Assembly: GCA_007844125.1 (NCBI GenBank) | Contig: CM017563.1 | Location: forward strand, 37,702,019 to 37,766,018 | Direction of reading: 5' to 3' | DNA: 64,000 bases | From: Sinonovacula constricta | Taxonomy: Eukaryota > Mollusca > Bivalvia > Cardiida > Solecurtidae | In this document: positions 10,999-21,830 of the stretch, in pieces | Layout: each line of letters opens with the position of its first letter | How positions within the stretch are numbered: the stretch's first letter is position 1 | Translations under genes and position numbers: made by a program | Notes under the pieces: generated by a model | The model's database searches: none | Seen by the model: the letters and a program-made list of their open reading frames with translations, nothing else | What the model was told of the DNA's origin: nothing

Positions 10999-11074
10999 AT
11001 TTCTTATAGAAACAGGGCGTATCTACTCACCCTAATACAATATAGATATTTTAATAATTTCACTACGTCCTTTT

Positions 11075-11255
11075 TAATGACGTCATAACTAAGGTCTGAA
11101 AATACGTCATCACTTGCCCAGTTTTGTTTTAAAAGGATCTGTTTTCTTTTCACTGCTTGCATTTGGGAAACAAATTCGAGGTTAGAGCCCTATTAAACTG
11201 GTTTAAGCATTGCAATTTGCTGATTGACCGTTCCACGGTTCAGTGTTTGTTATCT
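11075..11255 (+). repeat. Dispersed repeat X
   Basis: Contains ATGACGTCATAACTAAGGTC, a CACTGCTTGCATTTGGGAAA box and GGTTAGAGCCC. Related copies lie at 19,405-19,600 (its unit B counterpart), 44,690-44,935, and inversely at 26,655-26,915. Class unknown. Confidence 0.7.
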
Positions 11256-11330
11256 CCCTTTGGCACTGTAATTTGTTTTGACATTTTTATTTTTAATACA
11301 AAGGTGGATAAATTTATCTAAAGAATGTTA

Positions 11331-11529
11331 TTACGGTGCGATGAACAGCAACCCGAGCGAATGTTTCTCCACATCAATCTCACTTTTGTTCCTTGAAACG
11401 AAGATCTTATCATTATTGCCCAGGAGGGAAATTCCATGTGAAAACAACGAGTGGTTTATTGGATTTGAAGACCTCATACACTTCATGTAGTCTCAATGAA
11501 TTTCGACATCTCCTTTGTATCTGTTATTT
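11331..11529 (-). pseudogene. TNF homology domain 3' exon, copy A (nonsense-disrupted)
   Basis: Minus-strand counterpart of the intact exon at 19,673-19,874. After a TTACAG acceptor it reads the C-terminal half of a TNF homology domain: DYMKCMRSSNPINHSLFSHG, NNDKIF, and KHSLGLLFIAP before TAA. A TGA at 11,493-11,495 replaces the CGA (Arg) of copy B, a C-to-T change in a CpG context. The copy also has one codon fewer near NKS. Together with the damaged donor in its partner exon (12,337-12,511), this copy is unlikely to encode a ligand. Confidence 0.8.
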
Positions 11530-11610
11530 CTGTAACCATGGAAATGTTATGCAATTTTGCGATGCAAACAAGGGCGATTGTCAGTGATAAGGAGGATGGG
11601 TAAAGAAACG

Positions 11611-12300
11611 TGATACAATAGATACAAGGCGAAGGTCACTGATCACCAGAAAGGGTAAACAGACGTGATACAATAGATACAAGGCGAAAGTCAATGATCA
11701 CCAGAATGGATAAAGAGTTGTGATACAATAGATACAAGGCGAAAGTCAATGATCACCAGAAAGGGTAAAGAGACGTGATACAATAGATACAAGGCGAAGG
11801 TCAATGATCACCAGAAAGGGTAAAGAGACGTGATACAATAGATACAAGGCGAAAGTCAATGATCAATAGAATGGATAAAGAGTTGTGATACAATAGATAC
11901 AAGGCGAAAGTCAATGATCACCAGAATGGATAAAGAGTTGTGATACAATAGGTACATGGCGAAAGTCAATGATCACCAGAATGGATACAGTGTTGTGATA
12001 CAATAGATACATAGGCGAAGGTCAATGATCACCAGAAAGGGTAAAGAGACGTGATACAATAGATACAAAGGCGAAGGTCAATGATCACCAGAAAGTGTAA
12101 AGAGACGTGATACAATAGATACAAAAGCGAAGGTCAATGATCAGCAGAAAGGGTAAAGAGACGTGATACAATAGATACAAAGGCGAAGGTCAATCATCAC
12201 CAGAAAGGTTAATAAGACGTGATACAATAGATACATAGGCGAAGGTCAATGATCACCAGAAAGGATAATGAGACGTGATACAATAAATACAAAGGCGAAT
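11611..12300 (+). repeat. 55-56-bp minisatellite filling the THD intron, copy A (~12 units)
   Basis: Units contain TGATACAATAGATACAAGGC followed by GAAGGTCAATGATCACCAG. The first four starts (11,611, 11,666, 11,721, 11,776) are exactly 55 apart; later units gain one A. The array occupies most of the 807-base interval between the two TNF exons. Unit B has a homologous array. Confidence 0.95.
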
Positions 12301-12336
12301 GTTACCTTAGTTTATTTCGTGTAATTATAATGGTGC

Positions 12337-12511
12337 CTGTATACTCTGTAGGTTGCTGTAACAGTGCCATTTTTTCGACTGCGATCCTGTTCCAGACGTA
12401 AGGTCACATGGCTGCAAATGATGTAGTAGCCACTCGTTTGTATCTCTATTTTCGAGCCAGCTATGCCAACCCCTATACAGGATGATGTATTCATATCCAG
12501 TCGTAATACGT
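12337..12511 (-). pseudogene. TNF homology domain 5' exon, copy A
   Basis: After a TTTCTTAAAG acceptor the minus strand reads VLRLDMNTSSCIGVGIAG, then IEIQTSGYYIICSHVTLRLE and NGTVTATYRVYR. This is the first half of a TNF homology domain, including the G-Y-Y-x-x-x-S-H-V strand. The frame is open. The donor position equivalent to copy B's CAG/GTACC reads CAG/GCACC, so the GT is lost. GC donors are sometimes used, but the context here is poor. With the nonsense codon in the next exon, I call this a pseudogene. A Cys has replaced the Tyr before Ser-His (IICSHV versus FIYSHV). Confidence 0.78.
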
Positions 12512-12769
12512 CTTTAAGAAAGACAAAAAATTAATAAAAAACAAAATTAATTAATTACTTTCACAGAAAAAATTGTGTCCACGAAAATGCTAGTCATAAT
12601 AATAAACTATCACAAAAATGTACACGCTACAAACTGTTGTTCAGTTATAAAGAAGCTGATCTGAGACATATTTGACATCTGATATTGTATTAACGTTTAG
12701 TATCCCAGCCCAAGTTACACGTCAATAGTACGTGTTGTGTCCCTTAAAATACCGCATAACTTTCGCCTA

Positions 12770-13000
12770 CCGGACCTGATAACGCAATCGGTAGAGCGTT
12801 GGCTCAAGGTACGGGAGGCCCCGGGTTCCAACCCGGGCCGCGACATACCAAAGTCGTAAAAAATGGTTGTGGTACCGCTCCCTTGCTGACGTTTAAGCAA
12901 CTATAAGGGTAGTTCCACGACTGGTTGGTCCGGTGTCAGAATAATCGGAATCCGGTGTGGTATCATGCCAGGTGTTCACAAAAGGCTATACACAGCCGTA
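12770..13000 (+). mobile_element. SINE-2, 3'-truncated
   Basis: The tRNA-like head starts CGGACCTGATAACGCAATCG with an A-box-like GATAACGCAATCGG and a B-box GGGTTCCAACCC. The body runs to about the ATGCCAGGTGTTCACAA motif. The tail GGGACGATAAACCCAATAAA seen in other copies is missing. Its counterpart in unit B is at 21,079. Confidence 0.82.
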
Positions 13001-13490
13001 AGTTTTACATTTGGCTGCTACTTTGACGTCAGTCCGGAACACGCGTACCGCAGTCCTTTAATTGCAGGTTACGTTACTGCAGTTATACGTACGAGTACGT
13101 GTTCAATACTATATCGTCTGCACCTCCCAAAATACATAAACCTCAACGAAAAAAAAGCTACAACAATTATTAAAGAGATATATGGTACATGCGAATTATT
13201 ATGCAGCTACATGTATTTATAATTAACTTACCAGTTGTGAATTTATCCTATGAACATTGCACATCTTAATCACAACATATTGAAATAGACGCAGCTAGTA
13301 CAAAATTGTAGTTAGATAGATAAATGTGTAATATAATCGCGTTAACAATAACGCTCTGATAAAATTAAAAAAACGTTTTCGCCCTTTCGCAGTACCGTGT
13401 ACACAAGTACATTGTGTATTATAATGATGCGTCAGGTAGATCTTTTCTTAACTGTGCCATTTTGGCGTTCTCTCTTACCCTCAACATTTG
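13000..13490. other. No gene recognised
   Basis: AT-rich sequence after the truncated SINE-2. A short open frame (12,965-13,222) largely covers SINE sequence and has no recognisable domain. Confidence 0.5.
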
Positions 13491-13803
13491 TGTTAAAGAC
13501 ACAGCAAACATTTTATTTCTTGAAGTTGTAACTACTGTGCATGATTTAGTGTTGCATATGTATATCAATCATTTATCTTATGGTTAAGTGTTTAACATGT
13601 ATCCATATATCTCTGGTGTGTCCAAAACACAGCTCAGTTTTCTTGAAATTCTAACTTCTGTGCAAGATTGAGTGTTGTACATGTATATCAATCATTTATC
13701 TTACGGTAAAGTGTTAAACATATTTCCACATATATCTGGTCTGTCAAAGACACAGCTCAGTTGTCTTGATATTTTAACTACTGTGCATGATTGAGTGTTG
13801 TAT
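13490..13803 (+). repeat. ~125-bp tandem repeat, three diverged units
   Basis: Each unit contains ACACAGC, a TAACT-CTGTGCA-GATT box, GTGTTG, GTATATCAATCATTTATCTT and a TGTTTAACAT-like segment. The units have diverged by substitutions, so the array is old. Confidence 0.85.
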
Positions 13804-14078
13804 CAAAGTGCGTATCACTGAATTGTTTCACACTTTCAAATAATATTTAGCATATTAGCAACTCAGTGACGGCAACCGCCGAGCATTTATCTGCCGGGAT
13901 AAATTAGTATATCGTCCTTTTTTAGAGATTGCAGATTACGTCTTCAATTTTAGAAAACATTTCTGAGCCCGTTTTGTTTGTTTTAGAACAAGCAACAACA
14001 GATTCTGGGAATTAGAAATGGGTGATTCAGTATGGCGTTTTCTTTGGGACACTGCCACAAGGTTTAGTTCCGAAATTG

Positions 14079-14474
14079 ATTGTTTGTTTGTTTATTGGGT
14101 TTATCGTCCCGCGAACACTATTTCTGTTTGTTTATTGGGTTTATCGTCCCGCCAGCACCATTTCTGTTTGTTTGTTTATTAGGTTATCGTCCCGCCAACA
14201 GTTTAGCTGTTATCTGGTGTCCACTTGAAGCAGATATAGTGCTGCCTTTACTGTGTATAGCATGCCGTGAACGCCTGGCATGATACCACACCCAGTCACA
14301 TTATCCTGACACCGGGCCAATCAGTCGTGGAACTACCCTTATATCTGCCTGAGCGTTAGCAAGGGAGCTATACCATTACCATTTCTTACGACTTTGTTAT
14401 GTCGCGGCCCGGGATCGAACACCGAGCCTCCCGTACCTGAAGCAGACGCCCTACCGATTGCGATACCAGGTCCG
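14079..14474 (-). mobile_element. SINE-2 with three nested 3' ends
   Basis: A complete SINE-2 on the minus strand: its head is at 14,474 and its B-box is in the segment read TGTTCGATCCCGGGC. It ends in the tail GGGACGATAA followed by AAACAAACA. Two extra copies of just the tail and its A-rich end precede it (14,079-14,119 and 14,127-14,165). This looks like repeated insertion or template switching at the A-rich end. Confidence 0.85.
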
Positions 14475-15438
14475 TAAAAAGTGGATTGCATTGTCTTCGT
14501 AATGAGTGCAAGAGGATTGTGGGTGTTCTTGAGAGGACAAAGAGTTGTTAAATATAGACTCGGTTTTGGCGAATTTTACTCTTGATGTCTAACGTACAGC
14601 TAAAGGCGTGTGTTTGTACAAAGTTTTGCCCTTATAACGTGGTTTGGCCATAGTTGGGTCCTTGAAACAGAATTTCTGCTTCGTCGTTGGTCAAATTGTA
14701 CTTGACTTTAACTTAGGATTGTGCTTTCGTAGCTGTTTTTAGTGTTGTTATTGTTGTGTTCCTTTGAAACGTTTGCTTGATGTTCGTGTAGTGAATTGGT
14801 GTGGTTGGAAGACTGAAGTCGGACTAAATTACACAAAAATATATCAGAATATCAGAAATAAAATGCAACAGTCAAACAATGTTTTAAAGATATGTATATT
14901 TATAGCAATCTGGACAACATAACGATATATACACAACTGATAACAATAAAAGTATATAGGCCATTTAAAGTTTTGTTTTACAATCCAAATAAACTTCTTT
15001 ATATGCTGCAAAATACGATAGATACAAAACTGTTTACAATAAAATTGATAGTTTAACTATTGTCTGACAATCAAAGTGTACATATTCACAAATGAATATG
15101 ATGTAAAATTACGCCAATTTGAGCAAAATCAAAATCTATTTAAAACGACCGTAACGATCAAATGAGCAAACTGTCTGACTAATGACAAATTTAACACAGA
15201 ACAATCTCTGTCCCTGCATAACATACACTGTAATTGTTACCTTGGCTGCATACTTTTCACTTTTTAGTGACACATTATGTTTAATAACTCTATCCATAAA
15301 ATATAACTCTATACATTATGCCATCGAAATACGCCCACACATAAAGAACCAACGCCATTCGTCATAAAACGCCATAAAATGTATTCTATTTAATTGATTG
15401 TAATAGAAATACAGATATAAAAAACAGCATAAAACGAT
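14475..15438. other. No gene recognised
   Basis: AT-rich sequence without splice-supported open frames, terminal repeats or tRNA-like boxes that I can see. Confidence 0.5.
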
Positions 15439-15690
15439 GGTTTGCAATAATATAAAATAAAATGTATTACATTAATATAAAATAAAATGTATTGCATTAA
15501 TATAAAATAAAATGTATTACAACAATATAAAATGTATAACATTAATATAAAATAATATATATTACATTAATATAAAATAAAATATATTACATTAATATAA
15601 AATAAAATATATTACATTAATATAAAATAATATATATTACATTAATATAAAATAATATATATTACTTTAATATAAAATAATATATATTTG
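15439..15690 (+). repeat. 25-bp AT-rich minisatellite, ~10 units
   Basis: The unit is ATTAATATAAAATAAAATGT plus ATTAC, with an exact 25-base period between several units. It has drifted to TATATATTAC at its distal end. Confidence 0.92.
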
Positions 15691-15799
15691 AATTATTGTA
15701 AGCTATATATTAAATCATTGTATACATCAGATAATAAATGGCACAGCGCATTATGTTGCAAATTATATGAAATTTTAAATACACACTTAAATTCAAATT

Positions 15800-16035
15800 T
15801 AAATGCAAAAATGTATTGGATATTAAAATGAAAGATCTTTTTAGCAAAAATCATAGTGGTGGCAGAAAAATAAACCGCACAATTTATAATTAACACAAAA
15901 CCAACGGCAACATCAATGGATTTAAATGTACGAATTGATTGTGAGATATTTTCATACCCGGATTCGTTTGGCAATAGTTTACACAGCAAAGGAACCGGCA
16001 GCAAAATGCCCAGGAGAAGCGGGCTGAACTGGTTC
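15800..16035 (-). other. Open hydrophobic stretch, possible exon
   Basis: The minus strand is open and encodes two hydrophobic segments, LLLGILLPVPLLCKLLP and AVGFVLIINCAVYFSATTMI, joined by a polar link with NESGYENIS. This looks more like membrane-protein coding sequence than the composition around it, but no family was recognised and no clear splice sites frame it. Chance remains likely. Confidence 0.18.
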
Positions 16036-16084
16036 TTAACTATTTTGTAGTTTCCTATGCCTAATTAAATAAATAAATAATTAA

Positions 16085-16460
16085 AGGTACATTGGTGAAA
16101 TGGAAATTGTCTCCCTTGATAGTTAATATCCGAGGTATTCTAAACAGTAGGTAGATCCTTTTAGTTGGAATACTTGGACTTTATCGCCTGTTCTTTTTTA
16201 AATATTGCAATTACAAACAGGGAAATTTCTTACGTTTGCATAAATATATATACTTAAAATTCCAAAATTAAATACTAAAAGAGATATGTTATTTAAAAAA
16301 GAAAATGGAAGTATTTGATTGTTATGGGTAACTTGGGTATCACAAGAAAGGCAGAAGTCAACATACACGCCATAGAGTACAAGCATAAAACTGAGTAAAA
16401 CAAATAAAAGTTATTTGCATTTAGGGATTATTCAGGGGAGACTATTCATTAATGTCTCTC
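16085..16460 (+). repeat. Dispersed/duplicated block, copy 1 of 2
   Basis: From TACATTGGTGAAATGGAAAT to GGGATTATTCAGGGGAGACT the block matches 27,550-27,920 in the same orientation. It may mark further extent of the TNF-locus duplication or be an independent repeat. Confidence 0.8.
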
Positions 16461-16925
16461 AATATTTTTCCTTTTATTTATCGCCACATACACCATATAA
16501 AGCTCAGTGATGCAAAAATACCTGACACAAAGTTTGAATCTTCGTTTGTTTTAATCCATATTTGCTACTTTATAATGTACACATGTATGCAAAATATAAC
16601 AAATTGTAAAAATAACAACAAATAGTATAGATCTAGACCGGACACATCAAAGTGGGACCTGCCTGATCGGAAGCTACATAATTTATCTAACTCTAATTAG
16701 CTCTCAAGTAATTGGTTCCAATCTAACACTTTTGATATACAATTATATTATGACCTTTAACAAACAATTGTCAGTTTCATTTCTTCCAAATTTAAATACG
16801 TGTATTGGAGATTTGTTCATGTCAGTAGGCATGTGAGAATCTTATGTCTAGTTGAAAGTTTGCTTAACCTCAGTTTTGAATCCCATCTGTAACTTTCGTC
16901 TAACAAAAACATAATATTAAAATCT
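16460..16925. other. No gene recognised
   Basis: AT-rich sequence between a duplicated block and the AAT array. No exon, RNA gene or element end seen. Confidence 0.5.
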
Positions 16926-16926
16926 T

Positions 16927-16927
<1 letters not shown>

Positions 16928-16998
<71 letters not shown>

Positions 16999-17147
16999 TA
17001 TAAAATAATAATAATAATAATAATAAAAATAATAATTATTATTATTATTATTATTATTAATGTTAATATTATTTTTATTATAATTATTTTTGGTTATTAT
17101 TATCATCCTCGTCATCATCATCATCATCATCATCACCACCACCATAT

Positions 17148-17197
<50 letters not shown>

Positions 17198-17198
17198 T
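16928..17198. repeat. (AAT)n ... (ATT)n inverted triplet array
   Basis: About 100 bases of AAT units, a mixed centre with CATCATCATC and CACCACC, then ATT units. The two halves are complementary and could pair. It forms the upstream edge of TNF unit B. Confidence 0.95.
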
Positions 17199-18534
17199 GG
17201 AACGGCCATTGAAAAGTCATTTTAAAGTTTAACTAAAAATATGTCGTTTATTATGATTTTATTATTATTATACATTAACCAGGCTAAGGTATTTTTATAT
17301 CAAAGTGAAGTGTGGAAGATACCATAACGAAATAAAATAGAGTAAAAAACAGAAATAACTTATTAAATTTTTAAAGGTTTTTCCAAGTGATCAATTAAAT
17401 ACAGGGTAGGTGGTTCTGCTAGATTTAGGTGATCTAAATTCAGTTATGATAGCGGAAAGGCGGCCACTAATAATCAATGAGACATATTTTATTAAGAAAA
17501 GAAAAAAGAGAACATTGTCGTTGAATAACACAAAAAGCAGCACACCACATTTCAACAACATAGTCACAAGCTCGAAAGAACTACTTTTAACATTTTACAT
17601 TTAATAGTTAATTTTTCCATTGATCCAAGTCAGAAAATGCTTGTTTGGGATTTTGTGAAATCTACAAGTTGAAAATAACACATTCAGTTAAACAATACTA
17701 ATTCCTGCCCTGAATGTTCTAAAACTGAGAACATTTTGTTAATAAATTAATGCAACCTGTCGGCGTCTACACATAGACCGAGTTAAAATAAAATGACTGT
17801 CATTTCCCAGAGCTTCTTGCTGAAATCTATATCATTTTTGCCCTGCCTTATAAGCCAATCAAGTTACTTCAAATGCGGGCTTTATATCAACGGGGCCGAA
17901 AAAGTCATATTGATATAGGCACTGTTTAACAGCAGGCCGTCGTATTTTCTATAAGACTAATAACGTAAAGTTATTTAAAAACACGTATTATGCAATGCCA
18001 ATAAAGACTTCTACATAATTAATTTCTTTAAGCATTATGTAAGCGGTTCCTGATCAAATAAAAATCACAGCTTTGGTGGTTCTACTCGGATTTATATCAT
18101 CTCTATTCAGTAATGATAGCTGAATATCGAAAGAGACCATAATTAATCAACTAAACATCTATGATAAAAAACAAAAAAAAAAAACAAACAAAAAAAAACA
18201 AACAAAAAAAACAACAAGGACAAAGCATCGTAAATAAAATCATCCACCAAAAAAGAGCACAACACGATTCACGAACAACTAGCACAAAGGCGAAATAAAT
18301 CTCTCCTTGAAGTTAATGCAATCTGAAATCTGTAACACAAAAAACAGGATAGAAACTACAAGCAAATGTTACAAATCATAAAGAGACTCCGCAGCAAGAC
18401 TACAGTAAACAACGTAGGCAATGTAGGTAAGGACTGGTGGGTCCTGATCAACACTTAATCCTAAGTTATTATCAATTAAACAGCTTAAAATTAACCTACA
18501 CTTTTTCTATTTTAAAATGGGTTAACTGTATTTT

Positions 18535-18778
18535 GAGGGATTGGGATTTGCCGGCATTTCTGCCGATACTGTGCAGCGACATTTCTGTCCTTATAGCACA
18601 GGGGCACTTATGAGGTGCCCAGTGACTGAACCCGGCCGGTCCATTATACTAACACCGACGAGTCAGGCGTAATACTGTCCCTTAGCCCCGAGCATTAGAA
18701 GGGAAGCCGCTACTACCAACTTTAAAGTCTCCCGATCCACAAGCCGACGCTCTACCAATTGAGCTATTGCGGCCGGTC
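18535..18778 (-). mobile_element. SINE-1 with internal deletion
   Basis: Same insertion as at 10,080 in unit A. The stretch between the body and the A-box-like part of the head is missing (sequence jumps from AACTTTAAAGTC to CCCGATCCAC), which removes the B-box. Confidence 0.82.
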
Positions 18779-19672
18779 TTAACTGTGTTTCGAAGGTATT
18801 TAACTCTTTGATTATTATTATAAGATAGCTGCCGCTACAATCCCTGTCGCAAGTCGGGACTATACAAGTAATCACAATATGCTATTTTATTCCACAGTGA
18901 CTTGTGCACAAATCCAAAATGATGATCATTTCTATAATAAAAGTGGACAAATCAATTGAGCAGTTTCACTCAGAACATGTCGGTTATATATATTTCCGAA
19001 CATGTCAGGATGTCGCCAAGTAGCTACACATAGTAAGTTACACATTGTTATAAATTGTCAACTTTGTACAGTGTAAAGTCATAAACATTAATAGTATGTT
19101 AAACATGATACGATCTTCTTCACCAATAAAATATACGTTTATGTTGTGTCTTCATTTTATCAACACGAGACAAAACACATAATAAGCAGACAGACGCGCC
19201 TTCTAAATTTTGTTCAAAATGATAGTCCAGCCAGTGTCGATCTCCCTGAAAGACTTCTTCTGCACAGACGGTATGTTTGAAGATCTGATGAACACATGCG
19301 AGATGTGTTTTTATTAAAATAAAGATTTGTGTACTTCTTATAGAAACAGGCCGTATCGACTCACACTAATACAATATAGATAGTTTAATAACTTTACTTC
19401 CTTTTTAATGACGTCATAACTAAGGTCTGAAAATACGTCATCACCTGCCCAGTTTTGTTTTTAAAGGTTCCGTTTTCCTTTCACTGCTTGCATTTGGGAA
19501 ACAATCAGGAAGTTTGAGGTTAGAGCCCTATTAAACTGGTTTAAGCATTCCACTTTGCTGATTGACCGTTCCACGGTTAAGTGTTTGTTATCCTCCTTTG
19601 GCAGTGTTATTTGTTTTCACATTTTGACTTTTGATTACTACTAAGGTGGATAAATATATCAAAAGAATGTTA

Positions 19673-19874
19673 TTACGGTGCGATGAACAGCAACCCGAGC
19701 GAATGTTTCGCCACATCAATCTCACTATTCTTTTTCACAGTCGCGAAGATCTTATCATTATTGTACAGGAAGGAAATTCCATGTGAAAACAACGAGTGGT
19801 TTATCGGATTCGAAGACCTCATACACTCCATGTAGTCTCGATGAATTTCGAAATCTTGGTTGTATCTGGTATTT
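19673..19874 (-). CDS. TNF-ligand-like gene, terminal THD exon (copy B, intact)
   Basis: Last coding exon, minus strand, of a TNF-superfamily ligand-like gene. After acceptor CCATGGTTACAG it encodes NTRYNQDFEIHRDYMECMR, then NHSLFSHGISFLYNNDKIF, KKNSEIDV and KHSLGLLFIAP followed by TAA at 19,673-19,675. The hydrophobic-G-hydrophobic strand, the acidic/basic turn before KIF and the terminal S-L-G-L-L-F-I strand fit the C-terminal half of a TNF homology domain. The exon starts with one base that completes the AG left by the upstream exon (20,680-20,851), so the join keeps frame and gives Arg. No stop or shift interrupts it. An AATAAA (plus-strand TTTATT near 19,312) could serve polyadenylation. 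Such ligands are type II membrane or shed cytokines forming trimers. The family call rests on the two exons together. Confidence 0.75.
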
Positions 19875-19919
19875 CTGTAACCATGGAAATGTTATATTAT
19901 TTTGCGAGGCAAACAAGAG

Positions 19920-20640
19920 TGAATGTCACTGATCAACTGAAAGAATAAAGAGACGTGATACAATAGATACAAGGCGTATGTCAATGATTTCCAGAAAAGA
20001 TAAAGAGAGATGATACAATAGATACAAGGCGAAGGTCAATGATCACCAGAAAGGGTAAAGAGACGTGATACAATAGATACAAGGCGAATGTCAATGATTA
20101 CCAGAAAGGGTAAAGAGACGTGATACAATAGATACAAAGGCGAAGGTCAATGATCACCAGAAAGGGTAAAAAGACGTGATACAATAGATACAAAGGCGAA
20201 GGTCAATGATCACCAGAAAGGGTAAAAAGACGTGATACAATAGATACAAAGGCGAAGGTCAATGATCACCAGAAGGGTAAAAAGACGTGATACAATAGAT
20301 TCAAAGGCGAAGGTCAATGATCACCAGAAAGGGTAGAAAGACGTGATACAATATAAACAAGGTGAATGTCAATGATCACCAGAAAGGGTAAAAAGACGTG
20401 ATATAATAGATACAAGGCGAAGGTCAATGATTACCAGAATGGGTAAAGAGACGTGGCACATCAGAAATAAGGCGAATGTCAATGATCACCAGAAAGGGTA
20501 AAGAGTCGTGATACAATATATACAAGGTGAATGTCAATGATCACCCGAAAGGATAAAGAGACATGATACAATAGATACAAGTTGAATGTCAATGATCACC
20601 AGAAAGGCTAAAGAGACGTGATACAATAGATACAAAGACG
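19920..20640 (+). repeat. 55-56-bp minisatellite filling the THD intron, copy B (~12-13 units)
   Basis: The same unit as in unit A (TGATACAATAGATACAAAGG, then GAAGGTCAATGATCACCAG). It occupies most of the 805-base intron between exons 20,680-20,851 and 19,673-19,874. Unit variants differ between the two loci, so each array has evolved separately. Confidence 0.95.
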
Positions 20641-20679
20641 AATGTTACTTAAGTTTATTTCGTGTAATTATAATGGTAC

Positions 20680-20851
20680 CTGAATACTCTGTAGGTTGCT
20701 CTAACAGTGCCATTTCTTCGACTGCGATCCTGTTCTAGACGTATGGTCACATGGCTGTAAATGAAGTAGTAGCCAGTCGTTTTTATCTCTATTTTCGAGC
20801 CATTCGCGTCAATTCCGTTACTGGCTGATGGCGGATCCAGTCGTAATACGT
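20680..20851 (-). CDS. TNF-ligand-like gene, penultimate THD exon (copy B, intact)
   Basis: Minus-strand exon of 172 bases between acceptor TTTTTTCTTGAAG and donor CAG/GTACC. It reads VLRLDPPSASNGIDANG, then KIEIKTTGYYFIYSHVTIRL and NGTVRATYRVF. The I-x-I-x-T-x-G-Y-Y-F-I-Y-S-x-V strand is the most conserved signature of the TNF homology domain. Two bases at the start belong to a codon begun in an upstream exon and two at the end (AG) are completed by the next exon, so this is an internal exon. If the donor is ignored the frame stops shortly after (YHYNYTK). The membrane-anchor exon is not contiguous; the nearest candidate, 29,559-30,149, ends in a different phase, so at least one more exon would have to lie between them. 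C1q-like beta-sandwich proteins are the main alternative. Confidence 0.75.
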
Positions 20852-21078
20852 CTTCAAGAAAAAACAAATTTTAATTAAATAGAAAATATGTGTCCACGAA
20901 AATGCTAGTCATAATAACAAACTATCACAAAAAGTACACGTTACACGTTGTCCAGTCATAAAGAAGCTGATCTGAGACATATTTTACATCTGATATTGTA
21001 TTAACGTTTAGTATCCCAGCCCAAGTTACACGTCAAGTACGTGTTGTGTCCCTTAAAATACCACATAACTTTCGCCTA

Positions 21079-21352
21079 CCGGACGTGATAACGCAATCGG
21101 TAGAGCGACATACCAAAGTCGTAAAAAATGGTTGTGGAACAGCTCCCTTCCTAACGCTCAACCAAACAAGGCTATTTCCACGACTGGTTGGCCCGGTGTC
21201 AGGATAATGTGACTGGGTGTGGTATCATGCCAGGTGTTCGCGGCAGGATATACATAGGTAAGGCAGAACTATATCTGCTTCAAGTGGACGCCGTCTCCAG
21301 ATAACTGAAACATGAACTGTTGGTGGGACGAAAAACCCAATAAACAAACAAA
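21079..21352 (+). mobile_element. SINE-2, 3'-complete, B-box deleted
   Basis: Begins CGGACGTGATAACGCAATCG and ends GGGACGAAAAACCCAATAAA plus an ACAAACAA tail. The B-box part of the head is missing (GGTAGAGC runs straight into GACATACCAAAG). It is the counterpart of the element at 12,770. Confidence 0.85.
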
Positions 21353-21830
21353 CAATTACTTTCGTCTTTACATAGAAAGTAAAGTTATTTACAGAAAAAG
21401 AGACAGGTGATATAGGGGTAGCCTTTCCAGCATCTCTCCAAGTGAGAGTTCAAGATAAATTTATGTTTATAATGCACACATACTTCAGTTTCGAGGAATA
21501 TCACTATAGGAATATTATCATTTGATTGAAGGAACTCTTGCATAAACTGGTACATTTTCTCTAATTAAAGTATTTTTAAGAAAAACATAAATGAAGCAAG
21601 TTGTAAATTTGTTGAGAATAAATTTTATGAAAGTTATCGTTCCTTGTATGTGAGAAAACACATACGATAATGAACGCTATTCTGTATTAGTTGTATAAAT
21701 ATTATAATATTATAAGCAACCAATTTCTCTTCTTCCGTTCGATGTTGCTTAAGAGAGGGAGCATTGTATTTTATTGTTTTGTATTGTATTGCATTGTATT
21801 ATATTGCATTGTATTGCTCAGAGATAGGAT

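Larger units (their letters stand above)
8700..13000. repeat. TNF-locus tandem duplication, unit A
   Basis: Collinear with 17,180-21,250: both start after an ATT array with TTTGGAACGGC and share the CGTCGGCGTCTACACATAGA stretch. Each has SINE-1, a region before the THD 3' exon, a 55-bp minisatellite intron, the THD 5' exon and a SINE-2 in the same order. Both SINE insertions therefore predate the duplication. Unit A is 5' of unit B on the plus strand but downstream of it in the direction of transcription. Confidence 0.92.
17180..21250. repeat. TNF-locus tandem duplication, unit B
   Basis: Direct counterpart of 8,700-13,000. It lacks the 243-bp tandem duplication of unit A and has about 110 extra bases at 19,228-19,335. 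It carries the intact TNF-like exons. Confidence 0.92.

Noticed and set aside
12770..12845. Functional tRNA gene
   Set aside because: It is the head of SINE-2; the body continues as in six other copies.
16900..17220. Ile/Asn-rich open frame
   Set aside because: Translation of an AAT/ATT array.
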